64,000 nucleotides of DNA from Lyophyllum atratum (taxonomy: Eukaryota > Basidiomycota > Agaricomycetes > Agaricales > Lyophyllaceae), in assembly GCA_014905825.1 (NCBI GenBank), contig JACGCN010000007.1, positions 434,001-498,000 on the forward strand, read 5' to 3'. Positions 51,601 through 61,499 of the stretch are shown in pieces. How positions within the stretch are numbered: position 1 is the first letter of the stretch; each line of letters starts with the position of its first letter. The notes under the pieces were generated by a model. It was not told the origin of the DNA and did no database searches. It worked only from the letters and a program-made list of their open reading frames with translations. The position numbers and the translations under genes were made by a program.

Positions 51601-52544
51601 TGAAGAACGCTTGCTCCGGGGCATCAAGCTGGGCGAGCAGCTCGTTCAGAGGAAGAAGTTCCGTGGGATCCGTCGGCTGAGACTGTCCGCTGGCACCCAC
51701 TGCGAATTTTGGATACCATTTGAGAAAGGAACATGAAGAAAAATAGGCTGAAACGTACTTCGGCTGGATTGCGGCCTACCCTGTCCTCTCCCGAAGCTTA
51801 CAAGCGATCTTGCGTACGCCAATGACGGCCGCCCACCAAGTGCGCTGGACATGCGCCCGGCCTTGCCCAGGTTGGGATCCCGTGCTGGAGAGTCAAACGA
51901 GTGTTGCTCCTCGAATACCGCATGCTTCGATGGCTCTTGAGGTTCGTGAGCGCTGCTAGGCTCGTAGTGTGTTTCCGAATCACGATCATCCTCTGGGTGC
52001 ATACCCAACCCCCGCTTGAAGTTTGCAATAAAAGATGGCCGACGGCCTCGGGTCGATGATCCCCGGCGTCGGGCGCCTCCAACCGCGCCAGAATCCCTCT
52101 GTGCATCCTCAAAATGCGCGTGGCTGGCAGACCGAGTCGTCGTTGAAATGCCCTCAGAATATTCGGACGAGCGAATAGCTGGTTCGGGTCCTGACTCCTT
52201 GTCCGAAGTCTCGGAATCTTGGTCCTCGTCAGGCTCAGAGCTAGGTGAATCCGAAGACAGCCCCTCCTGGGCTTTGCGGACGGCAGTAATGCGCTTTTTG
52301 AGCCCGCGGTAGTCACTAACGAGTGAAAAAGTTCTAAGTTTAGCTGAAGCACCCGAGTAAGCTTCGCCGCTCACATGTATGCTTTTTTCCACTCAGGAGT
52401 CTAGATAATGCAGACAACGCCGCCGTTAGTGCAAGAAGCATTGATCGATAGCCCGTACATACTTGTGTGTCCTGGAGATAACTATCGTTTCGGTGAGTAC
52501 CGACGTCTTTGTGCCTTGTTCATGACTTACCGAGCAAACTTCAT
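48610..52544 (-). CDS. SYG1: SPX-EXS phosphate exporter, SYG1/XPR1 family
   Basis: Polytopic membrane protein (919 residues) with an N-terminal inositol-pyrophosphate-sensing SPX domain and a C-terminal EXS domain; XPR1 exports phosphate. I derived 21 exons with all phases closing. From the start they are 52544-52531 (14 nt), 52481-52463 (19 nt), 52400-52375 (26 nt), 52315-51759, 51699-51473, 51424-51045, 50989-50962, 50910-50854, 50799-50767, 50702-50621, 50526-50437, 50376-50224, 50167-50124, 50071-49833, 49774-49558, 49502-49442, 49374-49298, 49240-49154, 49090-49073, 49023-48900 and 48836-48610. SPX landmarks are MKFARYLQDTQTPEWKKAYI and DYRGLKK, later FFTALDVQLDKIESFY, KKAVLEHYRGLEVLQNY and LNLTGFRKALKKFEK. 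EXS landmarks are FELDTRTRLDYREYYE, DQFCSLVFTLSNFYLFGCVY and RFIWIIYIPIQGP. The tail is acidic then basic. Confidence 0.95.
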
Positions 52545-54057
52545 GTCTTCGCGACGAGATAGGAGGAGGGGAAGTGGGGGGTATAGTACAAGAGAGTCGG
52601 CAAACAGGCATGAGTTCAGCGTAATTTTCAGTGGTTGATTCTCATGATGTCAGGGGTGCCGGACTGTTTGGAAGTGCTTCTGCAGGCACACACAAGGAAG
52701 GCACCCACGTTGGTTCCCGGTGACTTCGCTCCTTGTTGAGGTCCAAGAACTCTCCCTTTGTGCAGACGATGAATGCACCAACGCTCTCCCTTTTCGTGTC
52801 CCATATCTCGCTAGCATAGTCTTTTGCGTTAGTCTGCGTTGGCAGTATAGTTTCCGCGCCAGTTCCGGGCATCGCTGAGACTCGGAAGTAACCATCCTCC
52901 TTCAGGGTCGACCTGTTGATCCCACCGCAAATTTCAAGGAATTTCGGCCTTGGATGGCAAACACTTCCTGAATAACACGATGGGTCCGCGGGATGCACTC
53001 GAGCCCGACACGCGGTATCTGATGCGCCGTTCGATTTGGAAACGGTATTGACCAATCGAGGCTCGACAAGGCTTTGCATTCTCTCGGTTCAAGAGCTTTC
53101 GTCCAGGATGGTCCTCATTTTCTGCTTGTAATAGTCATGTCTATCAGCTTCTCTCCGCCTCGCTTAACTCGCGAGCGACTCGTGTTCATCGCGCGGAGAT
53201 ACCATCCTTCTTACAATGGCTTAACGCATTAATACAGCCACTCTATCTCACCGGAGCCAAGGCATCTTGGACCCACTGACACCCTCAGCCAGTCACGAGT
53301 ATTCAGTTCGGCCTTCCTCCTCGGTTCTTGTAGATTGCCAAGAGCAATAAGGTATCATCGCTCTTGGGGACCGCCATCCGATACGTACTTATTCAGTGCA
53401 CGCTGCGCAAAGCTTCGATGTCCATCCACAATGACAACAAACGATAACTCGCAACCGCATCCATCTTTAACGCTATTCTATCGTTACGCTTGAACGGCGC
53501 TTTATGTAATTCTTGGCCATGCGGTAGAGGATGCCGCCACTTTTCTTATCCATTCATCCGTGTCTCCCGCATCGGCACAGAAAAACCCTTTGTCACGTCA
53601 AAACGTCGCGTCATCCTACTTTGAGCGCCCATCATCCCATCCGTTCAGAATTCGGTTGCCAAATGGACCTTCGAACTCGATTCTAGAAGTGTTGTCGCCC
53701 CCGTCCGAATGCAGGGAACGGGGTGCGCTTCATGGCTAGTCGTGAGCTCACAATTCAATACAAGGTTCACAATATCGTCAATACCATAACTTAAGTACCC
53801 TGAACCTCTTCTTTTGAAGTTAGACTTTGGCGCAAATCGTGGCCGCATCAGACCAACGGCATACCTTTCAGTTGATTCCAGGTTCCCAACTTCCATCTCC
53901 TGCGAGCTCGCACACTAATATGCAACCTTGATTGGCACCTTCATAGCCCTGCTACAGTTTCCGCGACGGCGGCGTAAATGCTGTGCGTCGAACAAATGCA
54001 GGGCCACGAGCGCGGTCACCAACCTCCACATATATCTCTCTCGCACGCCACCCTATC

Positions 54058-54159
54058 TCAACGTACAGGACCCCGGTGGGGTGAGAACCAGCCAGAAGTC
54101 ATATGATCTCCGTGACGTACTGCTCTCTGCCCGCTGAGGTCTGCTTTCGAATTCAAGGG
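54058..54159. repeat. upstream module of the secreted-protein array, copy A
   Basis: About 100 bases, starting TCAACGTACAGGAC and including GTGAGAAC, GTCATATGATC and GAGGTCTGCT. They recur in order at 55409-55515 and in weaker form at 56531-56595. Each lies about 320-370 bases before a member's start codon, so gene and promoter were duplicated together. Confidence 0.7.
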
Positions 54160-54350
54160 ACGCCATGGGACGTTGTGCATCCAAGTCCATGGTGCCTCTT
54201 CATGCTCCACTTGCTATCGACAGTTCAGACCCGGGTTTGACAAAAGTCAATGCGCCGGCATGACTGGAACGGTCCACCGTCAACGTTTGTATTCCATGTC
54301 ATGGTTTAGACATGAAACCGCACAAAACCCTCAACTTGGCGTACGAGGCA

Positions 54351-54358
54351 TTTAAAAG
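54351..54358 (+). promoter_or_regulatory. TATA-like element, gene A
   Basis: TTTAAAAG about 45 bases before the start codon, in the same position as TATAAAAG in gene B. Confidence 0.45.
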
Positions 54359-54396
54359 TTCGATGAATCCTGCGTTCAATGAACCCCATTCCAGAA

Positions 54397-54826
54397 ATGT
54401 TCAACAAGCTGATAGCCACCGTGGTCATCGCAATACTCGCCAACAGCGTCGTTGCTGACTATCTCGTTTATGATCAACTGTGTGAGTCTGGCTTCGACTC
54501 CCGCTGGTTTCAATCCTGATCCTTGAACGTATCCTTGCAGGCTCGGGGTTCGCTGGACCTACTGGAGTGAGTTGTTCATTATCTGAGCTAACTACGATAT
54601 TTGACGCTACTACTTCATTCCGTCAGACCTGTACATCTACCTGACTCTCCCATTCAATTCCTTACCTAACCACCTCTGTAATATAGGCTTACCTCCAATG
54701 ATTTGTTGCAACTTATCGCCCGACAACTCAGTGTGAGCCGCCCTGTTTGTTTCATAACATTGTAGAGTTCTAAGAAATATCCACCACAGCTGCAAATTCA
54801 AGTGGGAGTGCCGTACCACGGTTTGA
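54397..54826 (+). CDS. small secreted six-cysteine protein A
   Basis: Secreted mini-protein of 65 residues in five exons: 54397-54481 (85 nt), 54541-54566 (26), 54627-54630 (4), 54687-54732 (46) and 54790-54826. The signal peptide MFNKLIATVVIAILANSVVA is followed by DY. The mature part is about 45 residues with cysteines spaced C-x9-C-x5-CC-x8-C-x5-C, including GPTGTCLPP and MICCNLSPDNSVC. The 4-nt exon ACCT is required: without it the fourth exon meets a stop after four codons. With it the frame recovers the GTC-x-P and CC core shared with genes B and C. No family name is known to me. The six-cysteine C-C-CC-C-C order is that of inhibitor-cystine-knot folds, which is inference from spacing only. 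An in-frame Met lies 18 nt upstream; the start was chosen by alignment with B and C. Confidence 0.8.
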
Positions 54827-55408
54827 ACCTGGAAGTCCTGTAGCGTTGTTTGTACAACCAGCCTAATAAATCATGATTTTTCAATCTCACGCGCTCGTCG
54901 GGCGCCGCCCAACCACCACAGACCCATATAATTTGTCGGTACCAATACCAATGAGAGATCTTGAAGATACCCACTTGCCTGAATCTGAACTTTTATCTCT
55001 TGGTACTGTCACCCCTCCATTTCTGATCTACGCGTTGATTTATAGATGGATATTCAATTCAATCAGTGGAGAAGTGTATCGTCACCTTTTTAGAATGGGT
55101 CCGCCATGATATCTTATCATCTTATGCGCAATACGGAGCTCATATACTCGGCACCGTGTTGTTGGTCAGACTGTCCAGGACGTTTCCTTGTCTGGAATGT
55201 TGAGACTGTTCTTTTGGTATACTTACTTCCGGCTTTGGCCCGTTCCTGTCAGACCACATCCCTCTCTCCATTTCCTACGACTTCGCGCATCACTATGGCC
55301 TACCTGCTACCGGTTTCCCACCAGGGCCAATGTCATACCTATCGACATGCACAGCAGCAATGTAAGGGTCCGAGGTACTCATCACCCCGACGCCACACTA
55401 CCCTTGTT

Positions 55409-55515
55409 TCAACCTACAGGACTCCAACGCAGTGAGAACGAATGACAGTCATATGATCAGTGTATTGCATCATACCCTGTTGGTCGCCCAGGTCTGCTAC
55501 CGAGAGGTCAAAGGG
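55409..55515. repeat. upstream module, copy B
   Basis: Repeat of 54058-54159 ahead of gene B: TCAACCTACAGGACTCC, GTGAGAACG, GTCATATGATC, AGGTCTGCT. Confidence 0.7.
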
Positions 55516-55682
55516 TTGTTATGTTTCCCTCCAGCTCTGGACCTTCCGGTCGACGGCTAGCGACTTCCGTAGCCAGGACTGGCGAGGTCGAGGCGTTGGG
55601 GTCATTGTTCCTCTGTCAAGATGAATATCAGACGTGGAACCCCGCCGACCCCTCAGCTTGGACATAAGAGGGTATCGAGTCC

Positions 55683-55690
55683 TATAAAAG
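55683..55690 (+). promoter_or_regulatory. TATA box, gene B
   Basis: TATAAAAG 37 bases before the start codon of gene B. It implies a very short 5' leader. Confidence 0.6.
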
Positions 55691-55726
55691 ACAGAAGTTT
55701 CAAGACGTTCAACCTCCATTCTAAAG

Positions 55727-56143
55727 ATGTTCACCAAAGTCTTCACCACCCTCGTCGTCGCACTCTTCGTTAGCAGCGTCGCTGCTGACTATATCCCTAT
55801 TGGTGGCTTTTGTGAGTGGAATATCGTGCCTGACTCGCTCCTAGTCCTGATCATGGAAATACTTGCAGGCGCGGGTATTAATGGTCCTGTCGGAGTGAGT
55901 TTTTTTCTTTCTGGGCAATCATACCATGTCTGACGCCGTTCTCCTCTGCCAATGTAGACCTGTACATCTATCTAGCTTTCTCCCTATTTTCCTTGATAGC
56001 TGACCATCCTCACCGAAATACAGGCATTCCTCCTAGCGTATGCTGCTACTCGTCACCCGACAATGCGAAGTCGGTCCCTGCTCTGAACTCTTCCTGGATT
56101 ATACCCTAACTGTTCCCACAGATGCCAGGCGATATGCCCTTGA
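55727..56143 (+). CDS. small secreted six-cysteine protein B
   Basis: Paralogue of gene A, 60 residues in five exons: 55727-55811 (85 nt), 55869-55894 (26), 55958-55961 (4), 56024-56069 (46) and 56122-56143. The first four exon lengths are identical to A and C. The signal peptide MFTKVFTTLVVALFVSSVAA precedes DYIPIGG. The cysteine frame is C-x9-C-x5-CC-x8-C-x3-C, with AGINGPVGTCIPP and VCCYSSPDNAKC, ending in a Cys-Pro dipeptide. The last intron donor (GTCGGT) is weak but needed to reach the final Cys exon; retaining it would give a longer Cys-poor tail. A perfect 28-bp palindrome starts on the base after the stop codon. Function unknown; secretion and disulfide bonding are predicted. Confidence 0.82.
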
Positions 56144-56171
56144 TTTACTACCAATGCGCATTGGTAGTAAA
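56144..56171. repeat. perfect 28-bp palindrome after gene B stop
   Basis: Two 14-base arms (TTTACTACCAATGC and its exact reverse complement) meet with no loop, immediately after the TGA of gene B. In RNA this would fold into a hairpin in the first bases of the 3' untranslated region. Genes A and C lack it. Confidence 0.9.
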
Positions 56172-56530
56172 CTTCTTGCTAGAAAGCAGGCAGCTGATCC
56201 GAATACTATGATGGACTTTCAAAGTTCTCTATAGCGAACAGCTTTTGGGCGATATTGAGCGCGCATACTGAACATACGTCTGACGATATTGATAACTGCA
56301 AGAATTTTGTCATGAGCGTATAAAGCTTACTTGAATTTTGGAGGTATTCTTCTGGTATCCTCCCGACCCTGGGCCGGAGTCCGAATCTTGATATGCTATC
56401 GTTTCTTGGCTCCCCGCAATGTCGCACACGTCAGCCTTGAATGTGATACCCTGATCATTGAATGAATGGCAGAAATGCAAGGGTCTGACCGTGTAGTCAT
56501 CGCCCTGACGTGTAGCGCTCACAATCCTTG

Positions 56531-56595
56531 TTTCAACTTACCTCCTGAAACGCACAAGAAGAAATAACGGCTATATGATCTACGTGAGGTGCCGG
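56531..56595. repeat. upstream module, copy C (weaker)
   Basis: TTTCAACTTACCTCCTGAAACGC and CTATATGATC match the modules ahead of genes A and B, with more divergence. Confidence 0.5.
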
Positions 56596-56701
56596 TGAAT
56601 ATTCAACCGTCTCAAGCGTAGTGAATGGACCACCCAAGGACCACCGTTGTCAACATGAAAAGTGTCCTACCATCAATAACCCGAAGGTGGATGCTTCACC
56701 G

Positions 56702-56774
56702 GCAACATCGTTCCACCGTTAACATGGTAAATGTTCGGCAACATTGTTTCACCGTCGACCATCGTGAACGTTTA
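56702..56774. repeat. two tandem 36/37-bp units upstream of gene C
   Basis: Unit 1 (56702-56737) and unit 2 (56738-56774) share GCAACAT-GTT-CACCGT and end in AA(A/C)GTT-like sequence. A related CCACCGTTGTCAACATG sits at 56641. They lie about 130-200 bases before the start codon of gene C. Confidence 0.6.
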
Positions 56775-56825
56775 CTGTGAACAGAGGTACATATCAGGCC
56801 CAAGACGCACAACTGAGCACGGAGA

Positions 56826-56834
56826 ATTTTAAAA
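56826..56834 (+). promoter_or_regulatory. TATA-like element, gene C
   Basis: An A/T run (TTTTAAAAT) about 70 bases before the start codon of gene C, further away than in A and B. Confidence 0.35.
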
Positions 56835-56901
56835 TAAACATGAGGGCTCACATCCTTCAAAACCTGGACGTTTTGACTCGACCTTTGACCCCATCCAAAA
56901 A

Positions 56902-57415
56902 ATGTTCATCAACGTCTTCACCGCTCTTGATATTGCCCTCTTTGCGATCAATGCTGCTGCTGACCTTATCCCTCCGGGTGGCGACTGTAAGACTTCCTTA
57001 TGCAGTCCTGATTACCAAAATGTTGGCAGGCGGAACCGTGTATGGTCCCATTGGAGTGAGTCGTTTTTCTACTTCGAGCAATTATACCGTATCTGATGGC
57101 GTTCTCTTTTCCCGAGACCTGTGCCTACATTTGATCTTTGCGTCCAATTTGCTTGAACTGACTGCGCTCACAACGAAATGCAGGTGAACCTGGTTACAAA
57201 TGCTGCTATGATATCCCTGACGTGGGGACGTGAGGCCTTGTTTCACGTTTGTCCTGAATGATGATCTCACAGGGATCCACAGATGCCAGGAGGCATGCGC
57301 CGGTGGTCTGGAATATAGCGATCTTCTGAAAGTCCAGGTTAGCTCTCATATTCTCCTTTTGCTTACTTGTTTGATCTGACTGCATCAGGACGCCGACATG
57401 CCGGTTGGGAACTAG
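56902..57415 (+). CDS. small secreted six-cysteine protein C
   Basis: Third paralogue, 80 residues in six exons: 56902-56986 (85 nt), 57030-57055 (26), 57117-57120 (4), 57184-57229 (46), 57283-57337 and 57389-57415. The signal peptide MFINVFTALDIALFAINAAA has an Asp at position 10, which slightly weakens it. The cysteine frame C-x9-C-x5-CC-x8-C-x3-C is kept (GPIGTCEPG, KCCYDIPDVGTC, QEAC). A Cys-free tail of about 20 residues (AGGLEYSDLLKVQ then DADMPVGN) is added through an extra exon. The 4-nt exon is ACCT in all three genes although the introns around it have diverged, except that C's second donor is GTGCCT rather than GTACAT. Function unknown. Confidence 0.78.
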
Positions 57416-57940
57416 ATGGCCGCGAGAAGCAGCAACGGCCGGAAACATTCCTTGTGGTGCATCAGTTCTCGGCGAGGAGGCAAAAACCTATGCGCGCAAG
57501 AGTTTGGAAGGTCTAACGTACAGAAGTTTGCTGTAATTTTGTCAGAAATGGGCCTTTTGATTGAAATCAGATTGTGTTTTACGAGCTTATTAAATTTGTT
57601 CAAGTTCTGTGGATTCTAAGGATGAAGTGATTGAATCGCCTCAAAGCAAAGATGCCTTCGAGCAGATGCGTTTCCGAGATTGATATTTGCTTAGCGGCAT
57701 ACCATTGAATTTTCTGAGTATGTCCATACGCGGCATGGATTGTCCATTCAGCGATGGTCAGGAAGAAGCCCAGGTGAAATATATTCAAGAAACAATGGAA
57801 ACTCTACTTCATGGTCGACGCGATCTGATCCAATTCTCTTTCGATCATAGAGTTAGGACATTTCTTCCGTAGTTCCCTATTTGAAAAATCACACCACGTC
57901 AGCAAATTTCCCGCCACAACGCCGACAACACAGCAAACAC
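57416..57940. other. convergent intergenic region
   Basis: 525 bases between gene C and the VPS16 stop codon. No gene recognised. Short frames are featureless. Confidence 0.5.
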
Positions 57941-60900
57941 TCACTCCAAGCCTTTCTTATCCCCTCTTTCCTTGCACGTAGTTCCTGCCATCCGCCACTC
58001 CCCACACAGAACATACATCTCCGCTTTTCTCGGCCCGTCACACTTCGCCACATACGTCACCGCTTCCTTCGAATGACCCGTATCGACAAGATGCCGCACG
58101 AACGCCTCATAACCTATTGGACTTCGTTTCGATTTCGAGAATGCTTCTAAGGCCTCGAAATCACCCAATGTCGTCAGAGCATGGAGTTTCAAATACCAGA
58201 ACCTGCGGCGAAGTGTCTCAGCAAGTTGGATGTGTAGAAGAACAGAGAGAAAGGGTACCTCTTGTCAGGTACTTTGAAATCAGACTTGATCTTGTCCGCA
58301 CGCTTAGACATGCCGTTCACTATACACAGCCGTATCGTCTCGTTAATACTGGCGCCGAAAAATTCGACTTTGCCATCAGATTCCTTCTCCAGTTGCTGCT
58401 GTAATATTAAAAGGCGTGTGGATTCATCCATCATCTGGAAAGAAAATTAGCCACTTAAAAATTACTATACTCCATGGTGACGGATTACCTTGGCTTCGAA
58501 TGCACGGTCCTTGTCATCAGAGAAGAACTTTTGCGCAGCTTTGATGGCGGCGAGTCTTGCTGATGGATCCTATAGAATACGATGTTACTGACTCCGTCTC
58601 TGGATAAAATATGAAGAGAGTACGTACTATTAATCTGGAGGCTTCATCTAGGGATAATACGGCACTTTCCACGCGTCGATCATCGGAATAATAGAAGTCA
58701 CGAAGCATATTCCTATTCTGTTCTCGAGCATAGACCTCAAGAAGTCGACTGGCAGCTGCCAGCTTGGGACCCCCGGACTCGATTAGCCGGAAAAAGTCGC
58801 CAAGCGTAAGCCGCTTGTGCAAATGTAGGAGAACATGATAAACTGCAACAGCGAGTCACGCAAGTCAATGATTAGAAATCAAGGGAAGAAGGCGTTGGCA
58901 CTTACCAAGATCTGTGTCCCCACTGTCGACAGCTTTCTCAAGCGCTAACCGATCTTCTTTCATCGTCAGCAGAAGAGGCACTTGGTCCGAGGCCCTCGAT
59001 TCATGATCCAGCAACTAACATAGTTGCTATTCAACGCCCGGCATCCCCGACATAGACCGAGACGTACCTTCGTCGCAAGCCCGGAGCGTCCGACCTCCCA
59101 CGCGCGTTTTGCGATATCCGCATAACTTACATCAGCCCCGCCGAGCTCCTCAAATTTCTGAACAATCATCTTGCAAACTTCTTCGTCGCCGGTCAGTTCT
59201 GCGTCTTTCCCTGATCCGGCTGTCGAGGGCTTCGAACGTGAGATTTTAGCGCTCGCCCAGTGCTTCAGTACGGGGTCTGGCTTGAGTGACAGGAATGCGG
59301 ATATGCGAAGCGCGAGTAGATGCATGTTCCGGGATGTTAAGCGTTTGACGAGTTGTGAAGGTGATGCATGAATGTATCTGCAAGGGAAGACGTTAGCCAT
59401 CGCAAGGACAAAAGACATGTAACAAGAACATTACTGGGAGTATGTTAGAGGGATGCCAATTTCGTAAAACCGGACCGCGTTCAAAACTTTCAACGTTTGG
59501 CCCATGTTGACGAAGTCCGTGGGATTGTGGAGGTCCAAAAATCCACGCCCGAACTTGGCTGCCTGGAGACTTCATGAGACATGGAAGAAGAGCAACAAGA
59601 GAATACGACTATTCACATTGAGTAAACGGCGTTGCCAGTACGGATCCCACTCTCGACCAGCGGCGTCGATGCATTCATCGACAGCAGCTGCTAGTTCTGG
59701 TCGAATGCTTCGAATACTCTCGTCAGCCTTGGGCAGGCGCTGAGTGAAACTTTCCCATGCATCGTAGAGAATTGCGGATGGTGAGGTCGATCCAGGGCGG
59801 AATATTGACGTTGAAGAGGCTGAACTTCGCGGTTAAACAAGACCAAGACACGCGACTGACGCTTACAAGGGACTTTTTGGATCATATCACAAACATCCGG
59901 CCCCATGACTCTCACCCCATCGGGTTCGGTGACAGCGAAGGTGGGACCAGAGTGGGCGAATCTGAACAGAACAATTGGATTATAAACGCGGACACTTAAC
60001 GCAATGCGACATACGTGAGGGTGTCTCCAAAAGGGCCAACCAATACCACCAAGGAGTCCCAAGTCACCAAGATCGCATCATTGCCACACCATTCTACTTG
60101 TCGAATCGGCCCTTCTGCACCTATAACCGTTGTGGTTTCGAACTCGGCCATGTTTCGTTGGAAATCGGTTGACACAACCCAGAGCGTGCCAGAGAAGGTA
60201 AGAAGTGCGAGAGATTTGCCATTGGGGGACGGGGATATATGAGTGAAGGGACCGCGCGAAAGACGTTGGTCCACGACTTCCAGGTTATCGACGCTCAGCA
60301 TCGTGGAGTCTACAGATAGGAGGACTTCGACGTGTCTTGAGATATTGACATCTGGAGGAATAACGGACCACACATGGGGTGGCTCAGACAGTCCTGATCT
60401 TCAAAGTAAGAGGAGAATTCGGTATCTAGATTTCCGGGACTCACCAGGATTCGCCAGTGTAAGTGGACGACCGCCTTCCCATCCTTTGACCTCTAGCAAC
60501 GTCAAGGAGCCAGTCATGGCCACTAGCCCATTGTCGTGTATTCGCGCGTCGATGACGCCGAGTTCCGCCGCCTCACTTCCCAGCGAGTATTGCTCATAGT
60601 CTCCTTGCAAGTCATACAATCTGTAGACTCCCTCCTCGTTCAAGATGACAAGCCTCTCATCTAACGTCCACCCAAAGCGAATGACTTTGCTTTGATCCCA
60701 CTGTAGAAACTGTCAGCTCGAGAGTTGTGATGCAATATATAAGAATATCCACACTGAACAATAGTAAACCCTCCCCAGCGGGCGAATACACCTGTATCTG
60801 CGCTTTAGAAAGCGAGGTTGTGGCTCGTCCTAGAGCAATAAGCTTCGAGCTATCACGCATAAGAGCTGCAAGAAGAGAGTTAGCACTTGTCATTCAATGT

Positions 60901-61064
60901 GCAGATCAAGGAGAGTAACCTAAAGGTCCACCATGTCGACAACCAGCGACAATGTAGTCGCTCAGCTTTGGGAGCTTGCCTGTCACTGAGTAGAGCTGCT
61001 GTCTTCGATAGAACACATTCCCGTCTTGCATCGCCTCCCATGTCGCCGTCGGATGTTCGACCAT
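57941..61064 (-). CDS. VPS16: VPS16, HOPS/CORVET core subunit
   Basis: Core subunit of the class C Vps tethering complexes that drive endosome and vacuole fusion. 823 residues in 13 exons: 61064-60920, 60865-60753, 60700-60445, 60393-60015, 59961-59867, 59819-59617, 59562-59435, 59377-59068, 59014-58906, 58842-58628, 58569-58489, 58434-58259 and 58202-57941. All phases close. The N-terminal beta-propeller contains [42 protein letters not shown] and [14 protein letters not shown]. The C-terminal helical solenoid contains [43 protein letters not shown] and [14 protein letters not shown] sequence. The final [20 protein letters not shown] block is the conserved end that in the family contacts Vps33. 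Length matches fungal orthologues. Confidence 0.95.
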
Positions 61065-61499
61065 GATTGAAGTTTATGGGGAAATGGAGGCGAAGCGAAG
61101 CCACCCAACTGTGAGTGCGCTCGGACGCCGACAACGCGCCTTACACCACGTGATACATTCCGCCACCCCGATTCCCGATTCCCGACTCCCGACACATTGG
61201 CAAGGCCGCCGTTGTCGAAGGGTACTGGCCAAGAGTTGAAAACGACACCTGGTTGGTTGTTCAATCTCGACGGATGCAAAAGAGTCATATAATACATTTT
61301 TACTACATCCGTTCAGATGATTGTCCTTTCCTCGTACTCGTACATAGATACATACTGTAGTAATAAACAACAACGACAAGAAAGCTTTTGGAAGACGATA
61401 AGGAGCGATGGGTTATCATGATTAAGTTCGTGTGTGCATGTACTTGGTGAATGAAAGATAGCAACTGGTGCATGACTGCACGGGCATGGGAAGCCGCGT
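61065..61499. other. intergenic
   Basis: 435 bases between the VPS16 start and the stop codon of the arrestin-like gene. VPS16 promoter plus 3' untranslated sequence. Nothing else seen. Confidence 0.45.

Larger units (their letters stand above)
52545..54396. other. intergenic, upstream of the secreted-protein array
   Basis: About 1.85 kb. A 145-codon minus-strand frame at 52642-53079 and smaller ones have no recognisable content. The right end holds the promoter module and TATA-like element of the first secreted-protein gene. Confidence 0.45.

Noticed and set aside
52642..53079. 145-codon minus-strand open frame upstream of the phosphate exporter
   Set aside because: No recognisable domain and no splice context. 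It could be a decayed element, but nothing supports that.
56122..56143. Gene B ending without the last splice, giving a longer Cys-poor tail
   Set aside because: Genes A and C both reach a final C-x3/5-C exon at the same phase, and the splice in B restores that pattern exactly.
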